The notes: generated from the sequence alone by a model not told the origin. A stretch of 20,270 nucleotides of DNA from an uncultured Collinsella sp. (GCA_900552425.1 URZR01000009.1:1-20270), one strand, 5' to 3'; positions 1 through 8,068 are shown, numbered from the stretch's first letter. A program made the numbers and translations.

Positions 1-1373
1 CCGCCATCATGTTCGGCGTGTACTACCTGGCCATCTCTACGTTCGGCACCTCTATGACAGACTGGGTGAATGACAACCTCTTCGGCGACGGCTGGGACTT
101 CTTTGGTGCCGCCATGCCCAGCGTCCCCGCGCTGTTCGAGGGCTGGCTTTCCGCCGCGGGCGCCAGCGATATGGTGATCTCCCTGGTCTGCGACGGCATC
201 GTTGCCGGCGTGGGTGCCGTTCTGGGCTTCATCCCACAGATGTTCGTCCTCTTTGTCCTGCTCTCCTTCCTTGAGGATTGCGGCTACATGGCGCGCGTCG
301 CTTTTGTTATGGACCGCATCTTCCGTCGCTTTGGCCTGTCCGGTAAGTCCTTCATTCCCATGTTGGTGTCCACCGGCTGCGGCGTGCCGGGCGTGCTTGC
401 CACCAAGACCATCGAGAACGAGAAGGACCGCCGCATGACGGTCATGACCACCACGTTCATTCCCTGTGGCGCCAAGCTGCCGATCATCGCTCTGCTCATG
501 GGTTCCATCATCGGCGATTCTTCCACCACCGCCGCATGGATCAGCCCGCTGTTCTACTTCTTGGGCGTCTTTGCCGTCATCGCCTCGGGCCTCATGCTCA
601 AGAAGACCAAGCTCTTCGCCGGTCGCCCGACGCCGTTCGTTATGGAGCTTCCCGCCTATCACTTCCCGGCAATCCGCTCTTGGGCGCTGCATGTATGGGA
701 GCGCTGCTGGGCCTTTATCAAGAAGGCCGGCACGGTCATCTTCGCGTCCACCGTCGTGGTTTGGTTCCTCTCCAACTTTGGTAGCTACAACGGTTCCTTC
801 GGCTTCCTGCCTGCGATGGACGGCATCCCTGAGGAGTTTATGGACTACTCCGTGCTCGCCATGCTGGGCAACCTGGTCGCTTGGATCTTCGCCCCGCTCG
901 GCTTTAGCACCTGGCAGGCCACCGCGCTGACTGTCTCTGGACTTGTCGCCAAGGAGAACGTCGTCGCCACCGCCGGCTCGCTGCTGTCCGTTGCCGACGC
1001 CGCCGAGACCGACCCGAGCCTGTGGACCGCGTTTGCGGGCATGTTCCCCACCATGGGCGCTTGCGTTGCCTTTGGCGCCTTTAACCTGCTGTGCGCCCCG
1101 TGCTTTGCCGCCATGGGCACTATCCGCAACCAGATGGACTCCGGCAAGTGGACCGCGATTGCCATCGGCTACGAGTGCGCCTTTGCCTGGGTGATCGGCC
1201 TGTTCATCAACCAGTTCTACAACCTGCTTGTCCTTGGCCAGTTTGGTATTTGGACGGTTGTAGCCATCGTTCTGCTGGTTGCGATGCTCTTCCAGATCTT
1301 CCGTCCCATGCCCAAGCACGCTTGGACCGACGAGGACGAGACCAACACCGCTTCCGCTGCAGTTTCCGCTTAA
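1..1373 (+). CDS. feoB: Ferrous iron transport protein B, C-terminal part (partial at 5' end)
   Basis: This is the membrane permease half of FeoB, which moves Fe2+ across the cytoplasmic membrane. The frame is open from base 3, so the GTPase domain and true start lie upstream of the window; the ATG at 9 is internal. The protein is a chain of hydrophobic helices (about 457 residues, against roughly 650-800 for the whole family). Counting from the codon at 9, it carries the two hallmark FeoB gate motifs: GCGVPG with its Cys near residue 124, and FIPCGAKLP with its Cys near 153. Later motifs VAKENVV and APCFAAMGTIRNQ are also typical. It ends at a TAA at 1371 and is followed by a terminator, then by a FeoB-associated Cys-rich protein, which supports the call. 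Family assignment is secure; only the 5' truncation is a limit. Confidence 0.95.
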   Translation, partial: AIMFGVYYLAISTFGTSMTDWVNDNLFGDGWDFFGAAMPSVPALFEGWLSAAGASDMVISLVCDGIVAGVGAVLGFIPQMFVLFVLLSFLEDCGYMARVAFVMDRIFRRFGLSGKSFIPMLVSTGCGVPGVLATKTIENEKDRRMTVMTTTFIPCGAKLPIIALLMGSIIGDSSTTAAWISPLFYFLGVFAVIASGLMLKKTKLFAGRPTPFVMELPAYHFPAIRSWALHVWERCWAFIKKAGTVIFASTVVVWFLSNFGSYNGSFGFLPAMDGIPEEFMDYSVLAMLGNLVAWIFAPLGFSTWQATALTVSGLVAKENVVATAGSLLSVADAAETDPSLWTAFAGMFPTMGACVAFGAFNLLCAPCFAAMGTIRNQMDSGKWTAIAIGYECAFAWVIGLFINQFYNLLVLGQFGIWTVVAIVLLVAMLFQIFRPMPKHAWTDEDETNTASAAVSA

Positions 1374-1402
1374 GTCCGAATAAGGATCAGCCCCTTTCCA
1401 CG

Positions 1403-1435
1403 AGCCCGGGTGTCCCAGCGACACTCGGGCTTTTT
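1403..1435 (+). terminator. Rho-independent terminator after feoB
   Basis: A 12-bp stem (AGCCCGGGTGTC at 1403-1414 with GACACTCGGGCT at 1420-1431, one G-U pair) closes a 5-nt loop and runs into TTTTT. It lies 30 bp after the feoB stop codon. The rest of the gap to 1549 has no clear gene. Confidence 0.85.
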
Positions 1436-1548
1436 GGTGAGGGAGATGTGGCGTTTCCGCAGATAAAACCGACCAAAATATACCTGTCCCTTATTGGCAG
1501 GTGGAGAATGGGGTAAAGTAAGTGATGGTTAACTAGAGGAGGCTTGCT

Positions 1549-1749
1549 ATGGCACCTATCGATATTGTTGTACTGGCTATTATCGGTATTGCGTTTGTCG
1601 CCGTGTGCGTGCGCATTTATCGCAAGGGCACCTGCGCCGACTGCGCTCAAGGTGGCGTTTGCACAGGACATTGTTCCAACAAAAAGACCTGCGCCGCACT
1701 TAAGGGCGTGGACAAAATTGCCGAAGACTTGGGCCGCGGTATCAAGTAA
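1549..1749 (+). CDS. FeoB-associated Cys-rich membrane protein
   Basis: A 66-residue protein with one N-terminal membrane helix (about residues 4-24) followed by a short cytoplasmic tail with a cysteine cluster at C29, C32, C38, C42 and C48 and a basic C-terminal part. This pattern matches the small FeoB-associated Cys-rich proteins found beside feoB in many anaerobes; their exact role (helping Fe2+ passage or assembling with FeoB) is not settled. The start is well marked by an AGAGGAGG ribosome binding site about 7 bases before the ATG. It sits 175 bp after feoB, beyond a terminator, so it may have its own promoter or depend on read-through. A strong hairpin follows the stop. Confidence 0.85.
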   Translation: MAPIDIVVLAIIGIAFVAVCVRIYRKGTCADCAQGGVCTGHCSNKKTCAALKGVDKIAEDLGRGIK

Positions 1750-1762
1750 GGTCCGTCATCCA

Positions 1763-1796
1763 AGCGCCCCGCGAGCATCCGTTCGCGGGGCGCTTT
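1763..1796 (+). terminator. Probable terminator after the Cys-rich protein
   Basis: A perfect 12-bp GC-rich stem (AGCGCCCCGCGA at 1763-1774 pairs with 1783-1794) with an 8-nt loop. The T-run after it is short (TTT, then GCAC), so termination may be incomplete. Confidence 0.7.
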
Positions 1797-1892
1797 GCAC
1801 ATTTGGGGGCGAGCGTGGCGAGTTGAAGGGTGATTTTGGGGTATCGTTACCTGTACTGTTAATTGGCAACTTATCTATAACGGAGTAACCCC

Positions 1893-2972
1893 ATGAGCGC
1901 TCGCGTAACCATGAAGGACATAGCCGCCGAGCTTGGCGTTTCCATCAATACCGTGCATAAGGCCCTGACGGGCAAGGCCGGCGTGAGCGAATCCGTGCGT
2001 GCCAAGGTGAATGCCAAGGCCGAGGCCATGGGTTACCACCGCAACACAAGTGCCTCGAGCCTGCGCCGCAAGGATATCAACTTGGTGTTTTGCCTGCCCC
2101 GCGCATCGCGCGAGGGGGCGTACTTTTTCCGTTACCTTTGGGAAGGCTGCAACCGCTTTGAGCAGGAGGTCATCGATCATGGCATTACGGTTGAGCGCGT
2201 TGAATTTGGCGTGGGTGGCTACGCCGATGCGCTCGAGCAGATTGATGAGCGTCTGCAGGTGGGCGAGAAGATTGATGGCCTGCTTGCCTATGTTCCGGGC
2301 GATGACCGCGCAACCGAGCTCTTGAGGCAGATTGCCGAGGCGGGCGTGACAATCGAGCTCGTAGACGGCGACCGCCCGCACCTCGATCGCCTGGGTGCCA
2401 GTCTGGCGGACTATTCCGCGGCGGGCAGTCTTATGGCGGAGCAGGCGGCAAATCTGGTCCACGCTTCTGGGGCTGACGCCCGCGTGCTCCTGTTGGCGGG
2501 CGACCCTTATACCGACTCGCACTATCTGACCGCCCGCGCCTTTCATAATTACCTGCGCGAGCACGATATTCCATGGCGGGTTGAGGACCTTGCCGGTGCC
2601 CATGCGCAAGTCAAACAGCTCGAGCGCGAGCTTGAGCAGCGCTTGAGTGCGCCGGATGCTCCCGAGCTCATCTGTAGCGTTTTTGCCGTTGGTTCCGAGG
2701 TGGTCGCCGATGCGCTTGTTTCGAGCGGCAAGGCCGGCAAGGTCATGGTGATCGGCAACGACCTGTTCCCCGAGAGCGCCCTGGCCTTACGCCGTGGCAT
2801 TTTTACCAATATCGTCTATAAGGACCCGGTGAGCTTGGCCTACCGTGGTGCCAAGACCTTGGGCGAGTATTTGCTGTGGGGTAAAACTCCGGCGGAGCCC
2901 GTGCAGAAGGGTGCTGTGGAGATGGTGTTTGCCAGCAACGTCGACCGCTACTGCGAGCTTGCGGGAATTTAG
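1893..2972 (+). CDS. LacI-family transcriptional regulator
   Basis: A 359-residue DNA-binding regulator. Residues 6-39 form a LacI-type helix-turn-helix (TMKDIAAELGVS, then INTVHKAL), and residues 47-59 match the hinge helix (GY..N..A..L). The rest is a periplasmic-binding-protein-like sugar sensor domain of normal length. The hinge has Arg where most relatives have Pro (residue 50). The start ATG follows a weak ACGGAG site. It ends at TAG 2970, followed by a strong terminator. It is the only regulator in the window and lies just upstream of the pectin genes, so it is a candidate for the protein that binds the GGTGAACGTTCACC operators. The central CG of those operators fits LacI-family binding. 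No copy of the operator lies before its own start, so self-regulation is not evident and another LacI protein elsewhere could be the true partner. Effector unknown. Confidence 0.9.
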   Translation: MSARVTMKDIAAELGVSINTVHKALTGKAGVSESVRAKVNAKAEAMGYHRNTSASSLRRKDINLVFCLPRASREGAYFFRYLWEGCNRFEQEVIDHGITVERVEFGVGGYADALEQIDERLQVGEKIDGLLAYVPGDDRATELLRQIAEAGVTIELVDGDRPHLDRLGASLADYSAAGSLMAEQAANLVHASGADARVLLLAGDPYTDSHYLTARAFHNYLREHDIPWRVEDLAGAHAQVKQLERELEQRLSAPDAPELICSVFAVGSEVVADALVSSGKAGKVMVIGNDLFPESALALRRGIFTNIVYKDPVSLAYRGAKTLGEYLLWGKTPAEPVQKGAVEMVFASNVDRYCELAGI

Positions 2973-2980
2973 CCGTTTGG

Positions 2981-3214
2981 TCAGGTACCCCCTCTTGCGG
3001 CGTGCATTTTTTGGAGTATTCAGCAATGGCGTGTTCCGAAAGAGGCTCAGAACGACTGTTTTAAGTGCCTCCGATGGCGTAAATCGCCATCGGAGGCACT
3101 TTTTTATGCCGATCGGGCGCGATATGCGCATCAAATAGGGCGTCGAGGACGGTGCGCAGTACGCCCCGATGCTGAATATTCCCAAAAATGTACGCCGAGA
3201 CATGACCCACCTGA
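2981..3214. repeat. Imperfect inverted repeat flanking a terminator
   Basis: Arm 1 is 2981-3024 and arm 2 (opposite strand) is 3171-3214. Each arm reads TCAGGT, 12 variable bases, then a 26-base block that matches at 23 of 26 positions and includes CATTTTT and TATTCAGC. The same 12-base gap in both arms argues against chance. The 146 bp between the arms contain the terminator at 3063-3106. No transposase and no direct repeats were seen. It could be a small non-autonomous element or a pair of facing binding sites. Confidence 0.6.
3063..3106 (+). terminator. Strong Rho-independent terminator after the LacI gene
   Basis: A perfect 17-bp stem (3063-3079 with 3085-3101), a 5-nt loop TAAAT, and a run of six T. 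It ends the LacI transcript and insulates the uxaC control region. Read on the - strand there is no T-run after the stem, so it acts in one direction. Confidence 0.92.
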
Positions 3215-3290
3215 GCAAAAACGCCCAGGTTCGGTGTTCGGGGACGTTAGTCCATCCGCAATGCATGCGTGTCACGGCTCCAACAACCGT

Positions 3291-3314
3291 TGAACGGACA
3301 AAATCGACCGTTCA
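3291..3314. promoter_or_regulatory. TGAACGG-N10-CCGTTCA dyad upstream of uxaC operators
   Basis: TGAACGG (3291-3297) and CCGTTCA (3308-3314) form a perfect 7-bp inverted repeat with a 10-bp spacer. Almost the same element sits at 8240-8263 before the transporter. Its centre is 33 bp before the first operator centre here and 32 bp there. The arms share TGAACG with the operator half-site, so it may be a wide-spaced site for the same protein or an activator site. Confidence 0.5.
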
Positions 3315-3327
3315 CCCCATGGTGGTT

Positions 3328-3343
3328 AGGTGAACGTTCACCT
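3328..3343. promoter_or_regulatory. Operator 1: perfect 16-bp palindrome before uxaC
   Basis: AGGTGAACGTTCACCT is a perfect palindrome with a central CG, as is usual for LacI-family sites. It is the best of seven related sites in the window (14 of 14 to GGTGAACGTTCACC). The next site is centred 38 bp downstream. Confidence 0.8.
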
Positions 3344-3363
3344 TTTAAGTCGCAATGAATTAG

Positions 3364-3380
3364 TATAGTGAACGTTCACC
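3364..3380 (+). promoter_or_regulatory. Operator 2 overlapping the probable uxaC -10 element
   Basis: AGTGAACGTTCACC at 3367-3380 matches the operator at 13 of 14 positions. A -10-like TATAGT (3364-3369) overlaps its left edge, so a bound repressor would block the promoter. No good -35 is visible 16-18 bp upstream. The operator ends 53 bp before the uxaC ATG. Confidence 0.7.
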
Positions 3381-3433
3381 TAGAGGATAACGAGCGCATC
3401 GTGTGCCCGCTCCGCCAACAAAGGGGTTGTTTG

Positions 3434-4861
3434 ATGAAAAACTTCATGGACGATCAGGATTTCCTGCTGAGCACCAAAACCGGCGAGGAACTGTTCCACA
3501 ACTTTGCCGAGGGTATGCCCATCGTTGACTACCACTGCCACATTTCTCCCAAGGAGATCTGGGACGACAAGCGTTTTGAGAACATTACCGAGGTTTGGCT
3601 GGGCGGCGACCACTACAAGTGGCGCCTAATGCGTGCCAACGGCGTCGACGAGCGCTTCATTACCGGCGATGCCCCTGCTCGCGAGAAGTTCCAGAAGTGG
3701 GCCGAGACCCTGGGCCGCTGCGTGGGCAACCCCGTCTTTGAGTGGAGCCACCTGGAGCTTAAGCGTTACTTTGGCTACGAGGGCGTCCTGAACGGCAAAA
3801 CCGCTCAGGAGGTCTGGGACCTTGCCAACGCCAAGCTCGCCGAGGCCAGCTTTACCTGCCGCAACCTCATCAAGCAGTCCAACGTCCGCATGATCTGCAC
3901 TACCGACGACCCCGCCGACAGCTTTGAGTGGCACAAGAAGATTGCCGCCGACGACAGTTTTGACGTTCAGGTCGTTCCCGCCATACGCCCCGATGCCGCC
4001 CTGCGCATCGAGCGTGGCCAGGAGTTCGCCGACTACTGCAAGCATCTCTCCGAGGTTGCTGGCGTTGAGATCAGCGACTTCGAGGGCATGAAGGCTGCCA
4101 TCTCCAAGCGCTACGACGTTGCCCACGAGCTGGGCTGCCGCGCTTCCGACCACGCGCTCGACTACGTTATGTACGTTCCGGCTACCGCCGACGAAATCGA
4201 GACTATCTTTGCCAAGGGCCTTGCCGCCGAGCCGCTTACCGAGGACGAGGTCCTCAAGTACAAGACGGCCTTTATGCAGTTCGTCGCCGGCGAGTATGTC
4301 CGCCTTGGCTGGGCCATGCAGCTGCACTTTGGCTGCAAGCGTGACAACAACCGCGCTATGTTCGCCAAGCTCGGTCCCGACACCGGCTACGACTGTATCT
4401 CCAACTACACGCCGTCCGACCAGCTGGCCGATTTCCTCAACTCCATCCAGGAGTCCACGGGTCTGCCCAAGACCATCCTGTACAGCCTGAACCCCATCGA
4501 CAACACCATGATCGATACCGTGATAGGCTGCTTCCAGGAGGCTCCGACCGCCGGCAAGATCCAGAACGGCTCTGCCTGGTGGTTCAACGACAACGAGGTC
4601 GGTATGCGCGAGCAGCTCACGGCTCTGGCTAACGAGGGCGTGCTGGGCAACTTTGTGGGCATGCTTACCGATTCCCGCTCCTTCCTGTCCTACCCGCGTC
4701 ATGAGTACTTCCGTCGCGTGCTGTGCGGCGTGATCGGCGAGTGGGTCGAGCAGGGCAAGTATCCGGCCGACATGGAGCTGCTGGGAGCCATCGTGCGCGA
4801 CATTAGCTACAACAACGCGGTCCGCTACTTTGGCTTTGACCTGGATACCGTCGAGGCCTAA
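3434..4861 (+). CDS. uxaC: Glucuronate/galacturonate isomerase (uronate isomerase)
   Basis: UxaC converts D-galacturonate to D-tagaturonate (and D-glucuronate to D-fructuronate), the first step of hexuronate breakdown in the cytoplasm. The protein is 475 residues, close to the E. coli enzyme. The amidohydrolase-type metal motif HCH is at H34 and H36, within VDYHCHISPKEI; MQLHFGC and a C-terminal DSRSFLSYPRHEYFRR stretch are also family-typical. The ATG at 3434 is chosen because AAGGGG precedes it by 7 bases and the N-terminus then matches relatives. An in-frame GTG at 3368 lies inside an operator and is not credible. It is the first gene of a uxaC-uxaB-uxaA unit controlled by the operators at 3328-3380. 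The gap to uxaB is 96 bp with a hairpin. Confidence 0.97.
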   Translation: MKNFMDDQDFLLSTKTGEELFHNFAEGMPIVDYHCHISPKEIWDDKRFENITEVWLGGDHYKWRLMRANGVDERFITGDAPAREKFQKWAETLGRCVGNPVFEWSHLELKRYFGYEGVLNGKTAQEVWDLANAKLAEASFTCRNLIKQSNVRMICTTDDPADSFEWHKKIAADDSFDVQVVPAIRPDAALRIERGQEFADYCKHLSEVAGVEISDFEGMKAAISKRYDVAHELGCRASDHALDYVMYVPATADEIETIFAKGLAAEPLTEDEVLKYKTAFMQFVAGEYVRLGWAMQLHFGCKRDNNRAMFAKLGPDTGYDCISNYTPSDQLADFLNSIQESTGLPKTILYSLNPIDNTMIDTVIGCFQEAPTAGKIQNGSAWWFNDNEVGMREQLTALANEGVLGNFVGMLTDSRSFLSYPRHEYFRRVLCGVIGEWVEQGKYPADMELLGAIVRDISYNNAVRYFGFDLDTVEA

Positions 4862-4885
4862 ACCCGCATCGAATCACACCGAACT

Positions 4886-4921
4886 CGGGAGCGCCGTTGC
4901 CACACGCGGCGCCCCCGTTTT
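4886..4921 (+). terminator. Hairpin with short T-run between uxaC and uxaB
   Basis: An 11-bp stem with one mismatch (4886-4896 with 4907-4917), a 10-nt loop and TTTT. It lies inside an otherwise continuous unit, so it probably acts as a partial terminator or mRNA-stabilising hairpin that lowers downstream expression. Confidence 0.55.
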
Positions 4922-4957
4922 GCCTGCACGCTAACAGCAATCTAAGGAGAGACATCG

Positions 4958-6472
4958 ATGGAGAACATCAGCTACGAGACGCTCGAGAAGATCGGCTACA
5001 AGGGCTACCTGCTGCCCAAGGACGCGCCCGAGAAGGTTCTGCAGTTTGGCGAGGGCAATTTCCTGCGCGCCTTCGTCGACCGCTTCTTTGACATGGGCAA
5101 CGAGGCAACCGGCTGGAACGGCAAGGTTGTCATGGTCCAGCCCATCAGCGGTGCCTTTGGCTTTGCCGACGGCATTAACGCTCAGGATGACCTGTACACC
5201 GTGCTGGTGCGCGGCAAGGAGAGCGGCAACACGGTCGACGAGTCCCGTGTGATCAGCGCCTGCAGCCGCTGCCTCAATCCGTATCGCGAGGACGACTACC
5301 GCGCCATGATGGAGGTCGCCGTCTCCGACGATTTGGAGATTATCGTCTCCAACACCACCGAGGCCGGTATCGCCTACGATCCGTCCTGCAAGGCCGACGA
5401 CATGCCGCCCGCGAGCTTCCCCGCCAAGCTTGCCCAGGTGCTCCACACCCGCTGGGCCGCCGGCAAGCCGGGCGTCATCGTGCTCGCCTGTGAGCTCATC
5501 GATCACAACGGCGAGGAGCTGCTGCGCATCATGAACCAGTACGTGAGCGACTGGGGCTGGGAGGACGAGTTTGCGCAGTGGATGGCCAACGACTGCACCG
5601 TCTGCACCACGCTCGTCGACACTATCGTCCCCGGCCGTATCCGCGACCCCAAGGAGGCCGCTGCCGTGGCCGAGCGCCTGGGCTACGAGGATCCCTTCCT
5701 GGCCGTGCGCGAGCCCTTCCAGATGTGGGGTATCCAGGGCGATGAGTCGCTCAAGGAGCGTCTGCCCTTCGTGAAGGCCGGCCTGCCGGGCGTCTTTGTG
5801 ACCCCCGATGTCACCCCGTACAAGAAGCGCAAGGTCCGCATCCTCAACGGCGCCCACACTGCCTTTGTTCCGGGTTCCTGGGTTGCCGGCTTTGACATCG
5901 TGCGCGATTGCATGCATGACGAGACCGTTCGCGGCTTCATGAACACCATGCTCTACGACGAGGTCATCCCGACGCTTGCCGCCGATCTTGATGTCGAGGA
6001 CTGCAAGGCCTTTGCCGCCGCCGTCGAGAACCGCTTCGACAACCCGTTTATCGACCACGCGCTGCTCTCCATTTGCCTCAACTCAACCGCCAAATGGCGT
6101 GCTCGCGACCTGCCCACGCTCAAGGACTATGTTGCCGAGACCGGCAACCTGCCCAAGTGCCTGGCGACGAGCCTCGCTACGCTCATTGCCTTCTATACGC
6201 AGGAGCTCGTTGCTCGCGAGGGCGATGGCCTGCACCTGCGCCGCGCCGACGGCACCGAGTACACCGCTCAGGACGATGCCTTCGTGCTCGATTTCTACGC
6301 CGCCCACGCCGGTGCAGACGATGCCGAGCTGGTGCACGACGTGCTCAGCAACGAGCAGATGTGGGGCGAGGACCTTACGCAGATCGCCGGCCTTGAGGAG
6401 TTTGTCGTCAACGCGCTTGCCGTTGTGCGCGCCGAGGGCGCCAAGCAGGCATTTGCCAACGCCCAGGCCTAA
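4958..6472 (+). CDS. uxaB: Tagaturonate reductase (altronate oxidoreductase)
   Basis: UxaB reduces D-tagaturonate to D-altronate with NADH, the second step of galacturonate breakdown. The 504-residue protein belongs to the polyol (mannitol) dehydrogenase family. QFGEGNFLRAF at residues 29-39 is the nucleotide-binding N-terminal segment typical of UxaB. The family active-site signature K-x4-N-x2-H is present at K292, N297 and H300. Flanking by uxaC and uxaA favours tagaturonate over fructuronate as substrate, although the related fructuronate reductase UxuB cannot be excluded on sequence alone. The start has a good AAGGAGAG site 6 bases before the ATG. It is followed by a GC-rich hairpin and then uxaA after 78 bp. 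Confidence 0.95.
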   Translation: MENISYETLEKIGYKGYLLPKDAPEKVLQFGEGNFLRAFVDRFFDMGNEATGWNGKVVMVQPISGAFGFADGINAQDDLYTVLVRGKESGNTVDESRVISACSRCLNPYREDDYRAMMEVAVSDDLEIIVSNTTEAGIAYDPSCKADDMPPASFPAKLAQVLHTRWAAGKPGVIVLACELIDHNGEELLRIMNQYVSDWGWEDEFAQWMANDCTVCTTLVDTIVPGRIRDPKEAAAVAERLGYEDPFLAVREPFQMWGIQGDESLKERLPFVKAGLPGVFVTPDVTPYKKRKVRILNGAHTAFVPGSWVAGFDIVRDCMHDETVRGFMNTMLYDEVIPTLAADLDVEDCKAFAAAVENRFDNPFIDHALLSICLNSTAKWRARDLPTLKDYVAETGNLPKCLATSLATLIAFYTQELVAREGDGLHLRRADGTEYTAQDDAFVLDFYAAHAGADDAELVHDVLSNEQMWGEDLTQIAGLEEFVVNALAVVRAEGAKQAFANAQA

Positions 6473-6482
6473 ATCCTTCTGT

Positions 6483-6508
6483 GCGCCCGCCGGGCAACTG
6501 GCGGGCGC
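6483..6508 (+). other. GC-rich hairpin between uxaB and uxaA
   Basis: A perfect 9-bp stem GCGCCCGCC (6483-6491) with 6500-6508 and an 8-nt loop, without a T-run. It may protect mRNA or slow the polymerase; it is not a standard terminator. Confidence 0.5.
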
Positions 6509-6550
6509 CCGCTGACTTCTGCTCAACCTGTAGGGTTAGGACCATTTGTA

Positions 6551-8035
6551 ATGAACACTATCCAGATCAATCCGGCCGATAACGTGATCGTCGCGCTGTC
6601 GCCGCTTGCCAAGGGCACCGCCGTCGCGGTTCCCGGGGTGGGCGAGGTCGTTGCCGCGGAGGATATTCCGCAGGGCCACAAGATGGCCGTGCGTGCCATT
6701 GCGGCGGGGGAGGACGTCGTCAAGTACGGTCTTCCTATCGGCCACGTGACGGGCGACATCCAGCCCGGTCAGTGGCTTCATACGCATAACGTCAAGACCA
6801 ACCTTTCGGGCGAGGTCGAGTACGCTTACAACCCGACGCATCCGGTCGTTGAGCCGGTTGAGCCCGAGACCTTTATGGGCTTCCGCCGCGCTGACGGCCG
6901 CGCCGCCACGCGCAACGAGCTGTGGATCATCCCCACGGTCGGCTGCGTCAACGAGGTCGCACGTGCCATGTGCGAGCAGGCTCAGGATCTGGTCGAGGGC
7001 TCGCTGGAGGGCGTTTACTACTTCCCGCATCCCTTTGGCTGCTCACAGACCGGTGCCGACCATGCCCAGACGCGCCGCTTGTTGGTGGCGCTCTCGCGTC
7101 ACGCAAACGCTGCGGGTGTGCTGTTCCTGTCCCTCGGTTGCGAAAACTGCACGCACCAGCAGGTACTCGACGAGCTCGGTGACTTCGATCGCGAGCGCGT
7201 TCGATTCCTCGCCTGCCAGGATGTAGCCGACGAGCAGGTCGAGGGTCACAAGATCCTGTCCGAGCTTGCCGACCTGGCCAAGCAGGCCAAGCGTGAGCCC
7301 ATTCCTGCCTCCGAGCTGGTCATTGGCCTTAAGTGCGGCGGCTCTGACGGTCTTTCGGGCATTACCGCCAACCCCACGATCGGTCGCGTGAGCGATATGG
7401 TCGTCGCCCGCGGCGGCACGTCGGTGCTCACCGAGGTTCCCGAGATGTTTGGCGCGGAGAGCATTCTGCTCGATCGCTGTGAGAGCCAGGACGTCTTTAA
7501 CGCAGCTGCCGACATGCTCAACGGCTTTAAGGACTACTTTATCAGCCACGGGGAGGTCGTCTATGAGAACCCGAGCCCCGGCAACAAGGACGGCGGCATT
7601 ACCACGCTCGAGGACAAGAGCTGCGGCTGCGTGCAAAAGGGCGGATCTGCCCCCATCGTCGACGTGCTGCCGTATGCCGGTCAGGCTACCAAGCATGGCC
7701 TGAACATGCTGTGCGGCCCGGGTAACGACATGGTATCCACCACGGCCCTGACGGCTGCCGGCTGCCACGTAATCCTGTTCTCGACCGGCCGCGGCACGCC
7801 GTTTGGCGCACCGGCGCCTACACTCAAGGTGTTCACCAACCAGCGTCTGTGCGACCACAAGGCCAACTGGATGGACTTTAACGCCGGCGTGGTCGCCACG
7901 GGCGAGCGTACGCTCGACGAGGCTGCCCACGACCTGTACCAGCTGGTGCTAGAGACGGCGAGCGGCAAGCTTACGAGTGCCGAGCGCCGCGGCTGTCACG
8001 AGATCAGCATCTGGAAGGACGGCGTCTGCCTGTAG
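6551..8035 (+). CDS. uxaA: Altronate dehydratase
   Basis: UxaA dehydrates D-altronate to 2-keto-3-deoxy-D-gluconate, the third step of galacturonate breakdown. At 494 residues it is full length (E. coli UxaA is about 495). It has the expected two parts: an N-terminal SAF-type domain (about residues 1-95) and a large C-terminal altronate/galactarate dehydratase domain. That domain begins around FRRADGRAATRNELWI and contains HPFGCSQTGADHAQTRR, LSLGCENCTHQQ and LKCGGSDGLSG. These Cys/His-rich stretches fit an iron-dependent enzyme. The ribosome binding site is modest (TTAGGA, about 10 bases before the ATG). It closes the uxa unit and is followed by a strong terminator. KDG kinase and aldolase are not in the window. 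Confidence 0.96.
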   Translation: MNTIQINPADNVIVALSPLAKGTAVAVPGVGEVVAAEDIPQGHKMAVRAIAAGEDVVKYGLPIGHVTGDIQPGQWLHTHNVKTNLSGEVEYAYNPTHPVVEPVEPETFMGFRRADGRAATRNELWIIPTVGCVNEVARAMCEQAQDLVEGSLEGVYYFPHPFGCSQTGADHAQTRRLLVALSRHANAAGVLFLSLGCENCTHQQVLDELGDFDRERVRFLACQDVADEQVEGHKILSELADLAKQAKREPIPASELVIGLKCGGSDGLSGITANPTIGRVSDMVVARGGTSVLTEVPEMFGAESILLDRCESQDVFNAAADMLNGFKDYFISHGEVVYENPSPGNKDGGITTLEDKSCGCVQKGGSAPIVDVLPYAGQATKHGLNMLCGPGNDMVSTTALTAAGCHVILFSTGRGTPFGAPAPTLKVFTNQRLCDHKANWMDFNAGVVATGERTLDEAAHDLYQLVLETASGKLTSAERRGCHEISIWKDGVCL

Positions 8036-8068
8036 CGGTAAATGGGTTCGCATAGGGCGCTATTGACC

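Larger units (their letters stand above)
2973..3433 (+). other. 461-bp intergenic region between the LacI gene and uxaC
   Basis: No convincing gene is seen. In order it holds one arm of an imperfect inverted repeat (2981-3024), the strong terminator (3063-3106), the other arm (3171-3214), a TGAACGG/CCGTTCA dyad (3291-3314), two operators (3328-3343 and 3367-3380), a -10-like TATAGT (3364-3369) and the uxaC ribosome binding site (AAGGGG, 3421-3426). Nothing recognisable was found at 3107-3170 or 3215-3286. Confidence 0.7.

Noticed and set aside
3026..3064. A 12-codon leader-like open frame (MACSERGSERLF) just before the LacI terminator
   Set aside because: It has a GGAG 9 bases upstream, but no run of one amino acid and no gene directly after the terminator to attenuate; chance is likely.
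3368..3433. GTG start 22 codons upstream for uxaC
   Set aside because: The codon lies within operator 2 and has no ribosome binding site; the ATG at 3434 has both a site and a normal N-terminus.
3626..4702. A 358-codon - strand open frame inside uxaC, and similar ones at 4931-6058, 8382-10010 and 18703-20193
   Set aside because: All mirror real + strand genes and have low-complexity Ala/Val/Gly/Leu-rich translations without family motifs.
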